DNA of 64,000 nt from Stigonema ocellatum SAG 48.90 = DSM 106950 (GCA_016903675.1 JADQBA010000010.1:56005-120004), one strand, 5' to 3'. Shown: positions 36,689 through 45,585, numbered from the stretch's first letter. Made by a program: numbers and translations. Notes: a model not told the origin generated them from the letters alone.

Positions 36689-37474
36689 ATGCCTTCTCCA
36701 TTTCCGGGGATGAACCCGTATTTAGAAAATCCGGCATTGTGGTCGAAAGTTCATAAGCGATTGATAGTAGCGATCGCAGATTCCCTATCTCCCCAACTAC
36801 GTCCTAAGTACATAGTGGACATCGAAGAAAGGGTGTATCAAACAAGTGGGGAAGATGCGGTGTTGGTGGGTATTCCTGATGTGGCGGTGCAACGTTCCCA
36901 GAGTGCAACGAACCAGAAAACACAAAATATTGCCGTTGCTGCACCGACTGTCGAAGCTGTGAGAGTGACAATTCCTATGCCTGAGACTGTCAGGGAAAGT
37001 TATCTGGAGGTGCGGGAGGTGGTGACGCGGGAGGTGGTGACAGTAATTGAGGTACTCTCGCCTAAGAATAAGCGTTCTGGGGAAGGACGCAAGGCATATG
37101 AGAAAAAACGTCAGAGAGTACTGGGAAGTTTAACTCATTTAGTTGAGATTGACTTGCTACGGGATGGTAAGTCAATGCTGATTTTAAATAATAATATTCA
37201 AAGTGATTATCGGATTGTGGTAAGTCGAGGGGAATACCGCCCCAAAGCTGATTTATATGCTTTTAATTTGCAAAATGTGATTCCATCATTCCCATTGCCG
37301 TTGCGTTCCGAAGATGTGGAACCATTGCTGGATTTACAAACGTTATTAAGTGAATTATATGACCGAGCAAGTTATGATTTAGTGATAGATTATAGCCGAA
37401 AACCAGTACCACCACTATCAGAAGCAGATGCGGATTGGGCTGATGTCCTGTTACGGCAACAAGGACTCCGTTGA
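36689..37474 (+). CDS. DUF4058 family protein (copy 1)
   Basis: 261 residues beginning MPSPFPGMNPYLENPALWSK, the family's signature start. It continues LRPKYIVDIEERVYQTSGED, VTVIEVLSPKNKRSGEGRKA and LVEIDLLRDGKSM. The pattern IEVLSPKNK with VEIDLLR has the look of a PD-(D/E)xK nuclease-like core, but function is unknown. The family is strongly expanded in filamentous cyanobacteria. A second gene lies at 39060, and fragments at 38043, 43887 and 45340. The 3' end (residues PPLSEADADWADVLL onward) is duplicated after the toxin-antitoxin pair. Confidence 0.85.
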   Translation: MPSPFPGMNPYLENPALWSKVHKRLIVAIADSLSPQLRPKYIVDIEERVYQTSGEDAVLVGIPDVAVQRSQSATNQKTQNIAVAAPTVEAVRVTIPMPETVRESYLEVREVVTREVVTVIEVLSPKNKRSGEGRKAYEKKRQRVLGSLTHLVEIDLLRDGKSMLILNNNIQSDYRIVVSRGEYRPKADLYAFNLQNVIPSFPLPLRSEDVEPLLDLQTLLSELYDRASYDLVIDYSRKPVPPLSEADADWADVLLRQQGLR

Positions 37475-37505
37475 ATATGTCAGAGTATAGAAGACAACAA
37501 AAGCT

Positions 37506-37742
37506 ATGGTGACAACCGTGGAACAAGCGATTATTCATAGTGACCCTGATATTTTATCAGGTATTCCTGTCTTTGTTGGCACCCGTGTCCCTGCCAAAAC
37601 CTTGATTGATTATTTGGAAGGTGGTCACAACATTGATGATTTTCTGGACGATTTTCCCACCGTTAGTCGGGAGCAAACTAACGCCTTCCTTAAGCAAGCC
37701 TTTAACTTATTGCTAACTCAAGTCCATGCGAGTGCTGCTTGA
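37506..37742 (+). CDS. DUF433 antitoxin-like protein
   Basis: 78 residues. IIHSDPDILSGIPVFVGTRV then PAKTLIDYLEGGHNIDDFLD is the DUF433 core, a small winged/tri-helical HTH fold of putative antitoxins. It would bind the partner toxin and the operon promoter. It overlaps the following DUF5615 gene by 17 nt, the usual arrangement of such pairs. No clear ribosome-binding site precedes the ATG. It lies 31 bp after the DUF4058 stop. Confidence 0.88.
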   Translation: MVTTVEQAIIHSDPDILSGIPVFVGTRVPAKTLIDYLEGGHNIDDFLDDFPTVSREQTNAFLKQAFNLLLTQVHASAA

Positions 37743-38043
37743 CGAGTGCCTACCCAAAAAGCTAAAGCGAGAACTACCAGGGTATACGGTGATGACAGTG
37801 TCCCAGCTAGGCTGGGCGGGGCAGAAGAATGGGGCGTTGCTAAGGTTAGCGCAAACAGAGTTTGATGTCTTTGTGACCATTGACCAAAATCTGACCAACC
37901 AGCAAAATCTGAGTCAGATTGATCTGGCTATCATTGTGCTAAGTGCCCACGACAATCAGCTAGAAACCCTTCAACCTCTGATGCCGAAGGTTTTGGAAGC
38001 CCTAGAAACCATTCAGACAGGTCAGACTGTTCACATTAGCTAG
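37726..38043 (+). CDS. DUF5615 PIN-like toxin candidate
   Basis: 105 residues. MRVLLDECLPKKLKRELPGY begins with the acidic pair of a Mut7-C/PIN-like active site, and FVTIDQNLTNQQNLSQIDLA with AIIVLSAHDN completes the DUF5615 fold. Such proteins are predicted ribonuclease toxins paired with DUF433 antitoxins. Acidic residues Asp6, Glu7 and the Asp of TIDQN are present, so the site looks intact. It is translated from within the antitoxin's 3' end. Confidence 0.87.
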   Translation: MRVLLDECLPKKLKRELPGYTVMTVSQLGWAGQKNGALLRLAQTEFDVFVTIDQNLTNQQNLSQIDLAIIVLSAHDNQLETLQPLMPKVLEALETIQTGQTVHIS

Positions 38044-38072
38044 GCTGAGATGTCCTGTTACGGCAACAAGGA
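38043..38072 (+). repeat. duplicated 3' end of DUF4058 gene
   Basis: TGTCCTGTTACGGCAACAAG with flanking bases repeats 37443-37466, the last codons of the DUF4058 gene, almost exactly. The toxin-antitoxin pair sits between the two copies. Confidence 0.8.
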
Positions 38073-38169
38073 GCTTCTTCCTAACCCCATAAATCTTAAC
38101 ATAGTTCACAAAAGCTCACAAAGCTTATAGAATAGTTGTATAAGCAAACATTGAGCATATGGAACAGGA

Positions 38170-38829
38170 ATGGAAAAAGATGAATGGCTCAACGCATCCG
38201 AAGCGGCAGGGATTATCGGATGCCATGCCCAATCTATCCGACGATGGTCCAATGAAGGAAAAATCAAAGCCTATCGAACACCCGGAGGACAAAGAAGATT
38301 TAAAAGATCAGAGGTGGAAAGGTTTACAGGGATTGCAACTGAATCTATTTCCAATAGAACAGTTTGCTACGGCAGAGTTTCAACCAGCAGTCAGCGAGAC
38401 GACTTGGAAAGACAAATTGATTTCCTTGGCACAAGATATCCAGAGGCAGAAATTATTTCAGAAGTTGGGTCTGGACTCAATTTTAGGAGGCACAAGTTTA
38501 CTGCCATACTCAAACGAATTGTGTCGGGAGATATTCAACGCCTTGTTGTTGCCCACCCAGACAGGCTTTGTCGATTCGGCTTCGACCTTGTTCAATGGCT
38601 TTGCACAGAATTTAACTGCGAACTCGTGGTTCTCGATAACCACAAGCTCAGTCCCGAACAGGAGCTTATTACAGATATGCTGTCCATCGTCCATTGTTTC
38701 AGTAGCAGGTTGTACGGACTTAGAAAATACCGAAAACAACTTGAAGAAGAATTACGGACTCAATCCATTCAAGAAATCGAAAAATATTCCGCCAAACAAG
38801 AGTGTGAAAATTCCTGTATTTCCTTGTAA
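38170..38829 (+). CDS. tnpA: IS607-family serine recombinase TnpA
   Basis: 219 residues. A MerR-like HTH (LNASEAAGIIGCHAQSIRRW, YRTPGGQRRF) is followed by a small serine-recombinase catalytic domain with the nucleophile in CYGRVSTSSQRDDLERQ and R-rich LVVAHPDRLCRFGFDLVQWL, then a C-terminal oligomerisation helix. IS607 transposes via a circular intermediate. The resolvase residues appear intact. It overlaps a truncated TnpB reading frame downstream, so the element is degraded but the transposase may still work in trans. Confidence 0.9.
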   Translation: MEKDEWLNASEAAGIIGCHAQSIRRWSNEGKIKAYRTPGGQRRFKRSEVERFTGIATESISNRTVCYGRVSTSSQRDDLERQIDFLGTRYPEAEIISEVGSGLNFRRHKFTAILKRIVSGDIQRLVVAHPDRLCRFGFDLVQWLCTEFNCELVVLDNHKLSPEQELITDMLSIVHCFSSRLYGLRKYRKQLEEELRTQSIQEIEKYSAKQECENSCISL

Positions 38830-39025
38830 GGAACTGCATTTAATTTGGAAGAAATGGTTAGCAGCTTATAGGTGCGTTTACAATCAATGTGTTGCATTTT
38901 TAAATAGCGGGGATAAGTTACCTGAAAATATAAGCCTCGACCAGCATATTCAAAACTTGCACAAAGAAAAATGTAATGAATGGACACAATGTTTAGGTAA
39001 AACTCGACACTGTTGCAGTCTGTGA
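38780..39025 (+). pseudogene. truncated TnpB (IS607 accessory RNA-guided nuclease)
   Basis: In the frame that overlaps the end of tnpA, KSVKIPVFPCKELHLIWKKW then LAAYRCVYNQCVAFL is the N-terminal signature of TnpB. The frame stops at 39023-39025 after about 80 residues; the RuvC motifs and zinc finger are missing and DUF4058 copy 2 begins 34 bp later. The right end of the IS is therefore deleted, together with any omega RNA. Confidence 0.75.
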
Positions 39026-39059
39026 ACTCCGTTAAAAAATAAGTATAGGAGTTATATCA

Positions 39060-39851
39060 ATGCCATCTCCATTTCCTGGTATGAACCCATATTTGGAACA
39101 TCCGGAATTATTTCCGGGATTACATCACTGGTTAATTATTGAAATTGCTAGATTCTTGTCTCCCCAGCTGCGCCCTAAATATCGAGTTGCTGTAGAAGTA
39201 CGAATGTATGAAACTATCGAGGAAAATTCGCTGCTTGTCGGTATTCCGGATGTGATCGTAAAAAGTCGGCAGACTGTTCCTGATTCGACAATGACGAATG
39301 TGGCAGTTACAGCACCAGCACCAACAGCCGAACCTGTTAGAGTAATAATTCCTATGCCTTTGACTATCAGAGAAGGCTATTTAGAGGTACGAGAAGTAGG
39401 AACAGAAGCATTGGTTACTACTATCGAAATTCTTTCTCCTACTAATAAGCGTGCTGGTAAAGGGCGGCAGATGTATGAGGAAAAACGTGAGCAGGTGTTG
39501 GGTAGCCGTACCAATTTGGTGGAGATTGATTTACTGCGTAAGGGTGAATCAATGCCGTTTTTAGAAAATAATATTGCCAGCAACTATAGGATTTTGGTTT
39601 GTCGCGGCAATAAGCGCCCTTATGGTGATTTATATGCTTTTAATTTACCAAGTGTAATTCCTTCATTCTCCCTACCGTTGCGTTCTGGAGATACTGAACC
39701 AGTTTTAGATTTGCAGGCGTTGTTAAATGAGATATATGATGTGTCAGGTTATGATTTGGTAGTAGATTATAGCCAGGAAGCAGTACCACCACTGTCAAAA
39801 GCAGATGCTGTTTGGGTGAATGAACTGTTACAGGAAAAAGGGTTAAGGTAG
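39060..39851 (+). CDS. DUF4058 family protein (copy 2)
   Basis: 263 residues, collinear with the gene at 36689: MPSPFPGMNPYLEHPELFPG, LRPKYRVAVEVRMYETIEEN, VTTIEILSPTNKRAGKGRQM, LVEIDLLRKGESMPFLE and the end PPLSKADAVWVNELLQEKGL. Function unknown. The two copies bracket the toxin-antitoxin pair and the IS607 remnant, so this region grew by tandem duplication plus insertion. An ATATCA-rich leader precedes the ATG; no good ribosome-binding site is seen beyond AGGAG 11-7 nt upstream (39046-39050). Confidence 0.85.
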   Translation: MPSPFPGMNPYLEHPELFPGLHHWLIIEIARFLSPQLRPKYRVAVEVRMYETIEENSLLVGIPDVIVKSRQTVPDSTMTNVAVTAPAPTAEPVRVIIPMPLTIREGYLEVREVGTEALVTTIEILSPTNKRAGKGRQMYEEKREQVLGSRTNLVEIDLLRKGESMPFLENNIASNYRILVCRGNKRPYGDLYAFNLPSVIPSFSLPLRSGDTEPVLDLQALLNEIYDVSGYDLVVDYSQEAVPPLSKADAVWVNELLQEKGLR

Positions 39852-39858
39852 CTGATAT

Positions 39859-40026
39859 CTTGCACCTAGGCTGTCAGCCAACCAGCGATTTAAATCGCTG
39901 GCTGATAGCTAAAGTCCTCTCAAGAGGACTGCTCAAGGATTTCAGTCCATTTCAATGGACTTAAGCTATTAGCCCTACACTTAAGTGTAGGGCGGAATAT
40001 CGGGCTGATTTAGAATGGTGCAAAAT
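39859..40026 (+). repeat. hairpin-train repeat, variant E
   Basis: Ends TTGCACC and GGTGCAA. Inside are four hairpins: CCAGCGATTTAAATCGCTGG (39882-39901), AGTCCTCTCAAGAGGACT (39913-39930), AGTCCATTTCAATGGACT (39944-39961) and GCCCTACACTT/AAGTGTAGGGC (39972-39993). The linker AGCTATTAGCC is shared with copies A and B, but the stem sequences differ. Confidence 0.8.
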
Positions 40027-40120
40027 GTCAGGTAGTGCGAATAGGAATTTGAGATTTTTGCTCCTTAATTGGGAATACTAACTTTAGATCACTTATAAGG
40101 TCAATCAAGTTAGTACAAAC

Positions 40121-42202
40121 ATGGACTGGACAACCTTACTCAGCGCACAACAGGCTGACTTTATCCAAATTCTGAATATAAGACAGCGGCTGGCAAAATT
40201 TGCACTTTGCATTTTACTTGCATTAATTATCAGCATGACAGGAATTGTTATCCCTGGTGTAACTATAACAACGACTGGAATAGCTGAGGCACTTACAGTC
40301 AAGAGAGGTTTGTCACCATTCCAGATCAGAAACACAGTCAGAACATTAGGTAAAGCTGGCAGGTTTATTGCATCTAGCAGTTCTTTTTTACCAGATATTT
40401 CTCTCTTACGGGCTACACTTGCACCAACTTTTGCGCCAACTTTTACACCAACTTTTTCACCAATTTTTACACCAAATCTTTCTTTATTTCGATTGAATTT
40501 TTATTTGGAGTTTAAAGAGTTTAACTTGGTCAAAGTTATTAAGGACCAAGATTCTCGCCCTTCTGCTGCTGTTGAATTGTATAAGCAAGGAGTCGAAAAG
40601 TCTAAAAAAGGAGATTATAGGGGTGCTGTTAAGCATTACAGTGATGCGTTAAGTAAAGATGGCAACTTTGCCGAAGCTTATGTAAGCCGAGGTCGTGCAT
40701 ATTCAGAGTTAGGAACTCAGCAAGCAGAAAGTGAATATTATCAAAGAGCAATTGCAGATTACACTAAATCTTTGGAAGTAAAGGCTAAGTTTGCTGAAGA
40801 TCAAAAAAGATATGTTGAACCGCTAATTGGGAGAGGTACTGTCTACATAAAACAGGGTAAATATCAGGAATCTCTTGATGATTTCAGTTTAGCAATTCAG
40901 CGTAATCCTGACTTTTACGATGCTTATTTAGGTCGGGCTACTATCTACATTGAACGGCAAGATTATCAGAAAGCGCTTCAAGATTTGAATGAAGCATTAA
41001 ATCGCAATCTTGAATATCCGGCAGCATTTTTAATGCGTGGTTCCATCTTGGGTGAATTAGGAGGGGACGGAAAAGCAATTGCAGATTTTAAAGAGGTCAT
41101 TGAAAGCCATGAACAAGATGCCAGTAACTACTACGCCGATGCTTACTACAAACAGGGTCTTGCTTACCTAAACTTGGGTGAAAATTAGAAAGCAATTGAG
41201 TATTTAAACCAAGCGATTCAGCGCGATTCAAACTACCATGAAGCATACTATTACCGAGGAATTGCTAACGATAACCTTAAAAAATATGAAGAAGCAAATA
41301 AAGATTACAGTCAGGCATTATTAATTTACAACCTCACAGGGCACTCAGGAATGATCGCAGCGGTTCGTTCAGTAGCTATCAGTCCTAATGGAACAACTTT
41401 TGCCAGTGGTAGTGAAGACTGGACTATCAAACTGTGGAATCTGAATACCGGGCAAGAAATTAACACACTTTTTGGGCATTCAAGCACGGTTCGCGCTGTT
41501 ACTTTTAGCCCTGATAGTCAAACTATTGCTAGTGGTAGCGATGACAAAACCATTAAGCTGTGGAAGGTAAATACAGGAGAGGAAATCCGTACCCTTTCTG
41601 GACATTCAGACTGGGTTCGCGCTGTTGCTTTTAGTCCAGACGGGCAAACCCTTGCTAGTGGTAGCAATGACAAAACCATTAAATTGTGGAATGTAAATAC
41701 AGGGGAGGAAATCCGTACCCTTTCTGGACATTCAGACTATATTCAATCTGTTGCTTTTAGTCCAGACGGGCAAACCCTCGCCAGTGGAAGTTGTGACAGC
41801 ACTATTAAACTCTGGGACTGGAAGACAGGTGAGGAAATTCTTACTCTAGAAGGAGATAAATACTGTGTTCGTGCTGTTGCCTTCAGTCCAGATGGACAAA
41901 CTTTGCTTAGTGGTGGTAAAGACCATAGCATGGTAGTGTGGAACTGGCAAACTGGGTATCCCCGTATTTTTGGTGGTCACTCTAGCACAGTAACATCGGT
42001 GGCATTCAGCCCAGATGGTCAAATCCTCGCAAGTGGGAGTGATGACAAAACTATTAAACTATGGGACTTGCAAACTGGACAAGAAATCGTTACGCTTTCT
42101 GGACATTCATCCTATGTTGAGTCAGTCGCCTTCAGTCCAGATGGAAACACTCTCGTAAGTGGTGGCTATGATAAAACCGTTAAAGTGTGGCGGTTGCAGT
42201 AG
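40121..42202 (+). pseudogene. TPR-WD40 protein interrupted by one amber codon
   Basis: A single frame of 693 codons with one TAG at 41186-41188. N-terminus MDWTTLLSAQQADFIQIL, a hydrophobic helix (about 25-55), a Thr/Pro-rich spacer with ATLAPTFAPTFTPTF periodicity, then TPR units from residue 145 on (AVELYKQGVEKSKKGDYRGA and others). The TPR continues unbroken past the stop (KAIEYLNQAIQRDSNYHEAY), followed directly by seven WD40 repeats forming one propeller, ending KTVKVWRLQ. A CAG-to-TAG change would explain it. Either it is a very recent pseudogene or sequencing error, or two products are made: a 355-residue TPR protein and a WD40 protein from ATG 41351. The intact protein would probably be a membrane-anchored scaffold. 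Confidence 0.85.
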
Positions 42203-42208
42203 TAATGT

Positions 42209-42300
42209 AGTAATGTAGGGTGGGCACTGCCCACCGTATCCGGGTTTTGTAGGGCATAGCCCCACCTACGTGTATTTCAAAAATCAAATAGGAATCCGAT
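42209..42300 (-). repeat. dispersed intergenic repeat (GTAGGTGGGGCTATGCC family)
   Basis: Read on the minus strand, TTTGATTTTTGAAATACACG then TAGGTGGGGCTATGCCCTAC matches 56550-56610 closely. From 42300 to 42580 there is only repeat-like sequence (CCACGAAGGCACGAAGAACA) and no gene. Confidence 0.75.
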
Positions 42301-42580
42301 AATATTGAATCTAGGACCAGCCCTTTCAAGGTGCAAGTCGAAAGACTGAGATTTTCTTCTCCCAAGGGGAGACGCTGCGCGAACGTGTCCTTCGCGTCTT
42401 CGCGGTTTAAAAATCTTTTTGAACCACGAAGGCACGAAGAACACGAAGAAGAAATGTCGAAAATTGGACGTAATTTTCCCAATTTTTTACCGACCTTGAA
42501 AGGGCTAGTTCTGGAATCCTGTCTACTTACTTAGCGGTCAAAACTTTGGCATAATCAGACGTTGAACACTGAGTAATGTA

Positions 42581-43529
42581 ATGCAAATCATGCCAATACC
42601 CCCAGACGAGTATGACAGCCCTTGGAAAGAAACCATAGAAACCTACTTTCAGGAGTGCATGGAATTTTTCTTTCCTGTAGCGAGTGCCCAAATAGACTGG
42701 AAGCGAGGCTATACTTTTCAAGGGCAAAGAGTTACAGCAAGTGGTTCGGGATGCGGAATTAGGGCAAAGATTTGTAGACAAACTCGTTCAAGTCTGGCGA
42801 CGTAGTGGTGAACAATCGTGGGTATTAATTCATCTGGAAATCCAAAGTTCTGAAGAAACCAACTTTGCTAAGCGGATATATGTCTACCACTATCGTCTGT
42901 TTGACCGTTACAATTTGTCTATAGCTAGTTTAGCCATCTTGGGCGACGATCGCCCGACATGGAGACCAGATCAGTATAGCGATGAACTCTGGGGTTGTGA
43001 AGTCAAATTTAAGTTTCCAGTGGTGAAATTGCTTGACTATAGGCAAAGATGGGCAGAATTAGAAGACAGTTCTAACCCCTTTGCCACAGTAGTTATGGCT
43101 CATTTAAAGGCAAAGGAAACACGCCTTGATGAGGAAGGACGCAAACGGTGGAAGCTGGATTTGACCAAACGACTTTATGAAAAAGGCTATCAACGAGAAG
43201 AGATTATCAACTTGTTTCGATTTATCGATTGGGTCATGAGATTACCTGAAGAATTAGAACGTAGCTTTTGGCAAGAAGTAACTCAATATGAGGAGGCGAA
43301 AAAAATGCCGTATGTTACCAGTGGAGAGAGAATTGGTCTTCAAAAAGGACTTCAGCAAGGACTGCTATCGGGTATTAAAGGTATGTTGGAATTGAAATTT
43401 GGTAGCGATGGGTTAACAATATTACCAGAAATTGCTCAGATAGAGGACGTGGATTTATTAGAGGCAATCCTCACCAGTATCAAGACAGTCAATACTATAG
43501 AAGAACTGCGACAAGTTTATCAAAAATGA
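42581..43529 (+). pseudogene. Rpn-family PD-(D/E)xK nuclease/transposase, frameshifted
   Basis: The N-terminal part (DEYDSPWKETIETYFQECME, IDWKRGYTF) is in one frame and the rest (KELQQVVRDAELGQRFVDKL, then VLIHLEIQSSEETNFAKRIY) in another; the shift lies near 42718-42728. The intact relative at 63027-63995 reads straight through the same region. The catalytic-type LIHLEIQ is present, as are the FATVVMAHLKAKET and GYQREEIINLFRFIDWVMRL blocks and a DUF4351-like end (LLEAILTSIKTVNTIEELRQ). Rpn proteins are DNA nucleases linked to RecA-independent recombination. Upstream ATG 42590 would be the real start. Probably inactive unless frameshifting is used. Confidence 0.82.
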
Positions 43530-43544
43530 CCTACAACGGTCGGC

Positions 43545-43721
43545 AGGGCTATTTCATTCTACACTCTTTGCCTTGAACTCAAGTTCAAGGCTCAAAGCTC
43601 AAGTCCGTTGAAACGGACTAAAATTCCTGAAAGTTCTAGTCGGCTTAAGCCGACTTCAGCTATTAGCCTAGGAATTTATTCCTAGGCATGTGGGTTGCGT
43701 TTTGCAGAATGAAATAGCCCT
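43545..43721 (+). mobile_element. hairpin-train repeat, copy B (177 bp, with direct repeats)
   Basis: Terminal inverted repeats AGGGCTATTTCATTCT (43545-43560) and AGAATGAAATAGCCCT (43706-43721). Four internal hairpins: CCTTGAACTCAAGTTCAAGG (43571-43590), AGTCCGTTGAAACGGACT (43602-43619), AGTCGGCTTAAGCCGACT (43638-43655) and GCCTAGGAAT/ATTCCTAGGC (43666-43687). The 13-mer TACAACGGTCGGC occurs at 43532-43544 and again at 43721-43733, which looks like a target duplication (12-13 bp). Confidence 0.8.
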
Positions 43722-43808
43722 ACAACGGTCGGCGCTAGCGTTGCTGGCTTCAGCCCAATTGCTACCCAGAGGGGGCTTCTAGTCTGTCAAGTCAACTTTG
43801 ATGGGTTT

Positions 43809-43976
43809 GTAGTAGCGCTTTAGCGCCAAAAAAACGCGATTTAACCGGAGCTAAAGCGATACTACGAACTAAGAAATTACCTGTCAATAAATTATAGCCA
43901 AGAACCAGTGCCGCCCCTCTCAGAAGAGGATGCAGCTTGGGCAAATGCACTGTTAGGGGAGAAAGGATTGAGGTGA
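43809..43976 (+). pseudogene. DUF4058 3' relic next to a 57-bp palindrome
   Basis: 43887-43976 reads NYSQEPVPPLSEEDAAWANA then LLGEKGLR and a stop, the last 30 residues of a DUF4058 protein. Directly before it, 43809-43865 is an imperfect palindrome (GTAGTAGCGCTTTAGCGCC ... ACTAC), followed by GAACTAAGAAATTAC. The same junction of palindrome and relic occurs at 45408-45480, so the pair was probably duplicated together. Confidence 0.75.
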
Positions 43977-44010
43977 CTTGAAAGCTTCTCTACTTAAGCT
44001 TATGAATTAA

Positions 44011-45039
44011 TTATACAACCGCTAATACTTCCTTCTCTTGCTGCGCCCAATTCAATTTATCAACAGAGATGCTCTTCACAAATGCTTGAGATAAGGCAGG
44101 ATATAACTGAATGAGTTCATTCAAAAACTTTCGGTTAATAATTTCATGTCGGTTGGGCACTAACGGGAACTGTGCCGCAATTTCTACTAAATAAGCTTGA
44201 AATTTATTCAGCGCTTCACGGTGTTGAAATAATACCTGCTCAGTCACTAGAGGAATTAAGTCAATTCCCTTATCCGCGCCAACAGCTATTTCAGGATCAT
44301 CTTCTATTAAGTCAATCATTTCTGATAGCCAGTTAAGCATCGGCTCTAGGTTTTTATCGTTGGCGATCGCTTCCGCAAATCCCAGGTCAACAACAATCAA
44401 TTGAGCCAACCTCTCCTCTTTGTTAAAAAAGTTTATGAACCCACGCATTGAAGCAAAGAGGTCGTTAATACTTTTCGTGAATTCATCAGGGTTTGCATTT
44501 TTCTGAACCCTATCAAAATGCCTTGTTAAAACTCCATTGGCATTATTCATGAGGGCAGTGAATTTTTGCTTTGAAGGTTTGGAAAGGCGTTTGATTTCAG
44601 CACTGAATTTAGTGGTTTTTGGTTTAAATCTTTGGGGCGATGGGTTTTGTTCGTTCCAGCGATTCAAAACAATTTGGATCAATTCCTTGTGAACAAGAGG
44701 CTGAATACCCAGCACGCAAGCATTTACCTTTGCATTGAAATCACGTAATTGCTCTATTCGTAATTGCTCCGCTTGTGCTTCCCGTAATAACCTAGTTTGG
44801 GCACCTTTCTTGGCAGATTCGCTACGTTTCAGCGATTTCTCTCGCCATGCTTTAAATTCTGGTGTGCCTTCGATTGTGATAACGCGGCTTTTGATATACA
44901 AGCACACCGAGGAATAACGATTGTGAGAATTGGCAGCTTTTTTGTCTTCTTCACCCAAGAATTTAACGATGGCGGTGTCAGTCCAGCCGCGCTCTTTGAG
45001 GTTAGCTTTGCTAAAATAATCCTGCCTATTTTGTGACAT
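44011..45039 (-). CDS. hypothetical protein with GWT/FLG N-terminal domain
   Basis: 342 residues, not recognised as a named family. Residues 8-60 (FSKANLKERGWTDTAIVKFL, then GEEDKKAANSHNRYSSVCLY and RVITIEGTPEF) match a small domain found at the start of various bacterial and phage proteins, where it may bind nucleic acid. A basic Lys/Arg-rich helix follows (KSLKRSESAKKGAQTRLLRE), then an all-helical remainder without motifs. There is no signal or membrane segment. It stands alone on the minus strand between two relic-filled gaps. The reading frame is intact and codon use looks normal, so it is probably a real gene. Confidence 0.7.
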   Translation of the reverse strand: MSQNRQDYFSKANLKERGWTDTAIVKFLGEEDKKAANSHNRYSSVCLYIKSRVITIEGTPEFKAWREKSLKRSESAKKGAQTRLLREAQAEQLRIEQLRDFNAKVNACVLGIQPLVHKELIQIVLNRWNEQNPSPQRFKPKTTKFSAEIKRLSKPSKQKFTALMNNANGVLTRHFDRVQKNANPDEFTKSINDLFASMRGFINFFNKEERLAQLIVVDLGFAEAIANDKNLEPMLNWLSEMIDLIEDDPEIAVGADKGIDLIPLVTEQVLFQHREALNKFQAYLVEIAAQFPLVPNRHEIINRKFLNELIQLYPALSQAFVKSISVDKLNWAQQEKEVLAVV

Positions 45040-45270
45040 TTCCTTTTATCCTTAGCACACAGTTCAAATAATTTGTAATTTTTAATTCTTAATTCGTAAT
45101 TACCCTACTTATAAATGTACCTACTTGCCGTCAGGATGCAATGATTATTTTATTTTCCATAAATAAATTGAGTTGCTCCAAACCATTAATTACGAATTAC
45201 GAATTATATTGCATATTTATTAGTTAAGGTCGGTAATGGGTAGTGCGTAACTGGGAATTGATAAAATTCA

Positions 45271-45585
45271 TACCGCCTGTTTGACCGTTACAATTTGTCT
45301 ATAGCTAGTCTAGCGGTTTTAGGCGACCACCGCTCGTTTCAACTGCCATTACGTTCTGAAGATATTGAAGCATGGCTGGATTAACAAATATTATTAAATG
45401 AAGGTTTGTAGTAGCGCTTTAGCGCCGGTTTAACCGCGATTTAACCGGCGCTAAAGCGCTACTACGAACTAAGAAATTACACGACAGGTGAACTACTAGT
45501 TATGATGTAGTGATAAATTATAGCAGGAAATCAGTGATATCACCGTCAGAAGCAGATGGACTGTTGCGGTTGTCGGGTTAAGGTA
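45271..45585 (+). pseudogene. chimeric relic: Rpn fragment fused to DUF4058 fragment
   Basis: One frame reads YRLFDRYNLSIASLAVLGDH, part of an Rpn nuclease (compare 42890-42955), and continues directly into SFQLPLRSEDIEAWLD, part of a DUF4058 protein, then a stop. After a perfect 23-bp-arm palindrome (45408-45430 with 45443-45465) further DUF4058 codons remain (TSYDVVINYSRK, SPSEADGLLR). The rest of 45040-45708 is AT-rich with no gene. Confidence 0.78.
45408..45465. repeat. 58-bp palindrome (GTAGTAGCGCTTTAGCGCC family)
   Basis: Perfect 23-bp arms starting GTAGTAGCGCTTTAGCGCC around a 12-nt loop. Diverged copy at 43809-43865. Both are followed by GAACTAAGAAATTAC. Confidence 0.85.

Noticed and set aside
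38159..38780. Long frame overlapping tnpA
   Set aside because: Before about 38780 it is the out-of-frame shadow of tnpA; only its last part is a TnpB remnant.
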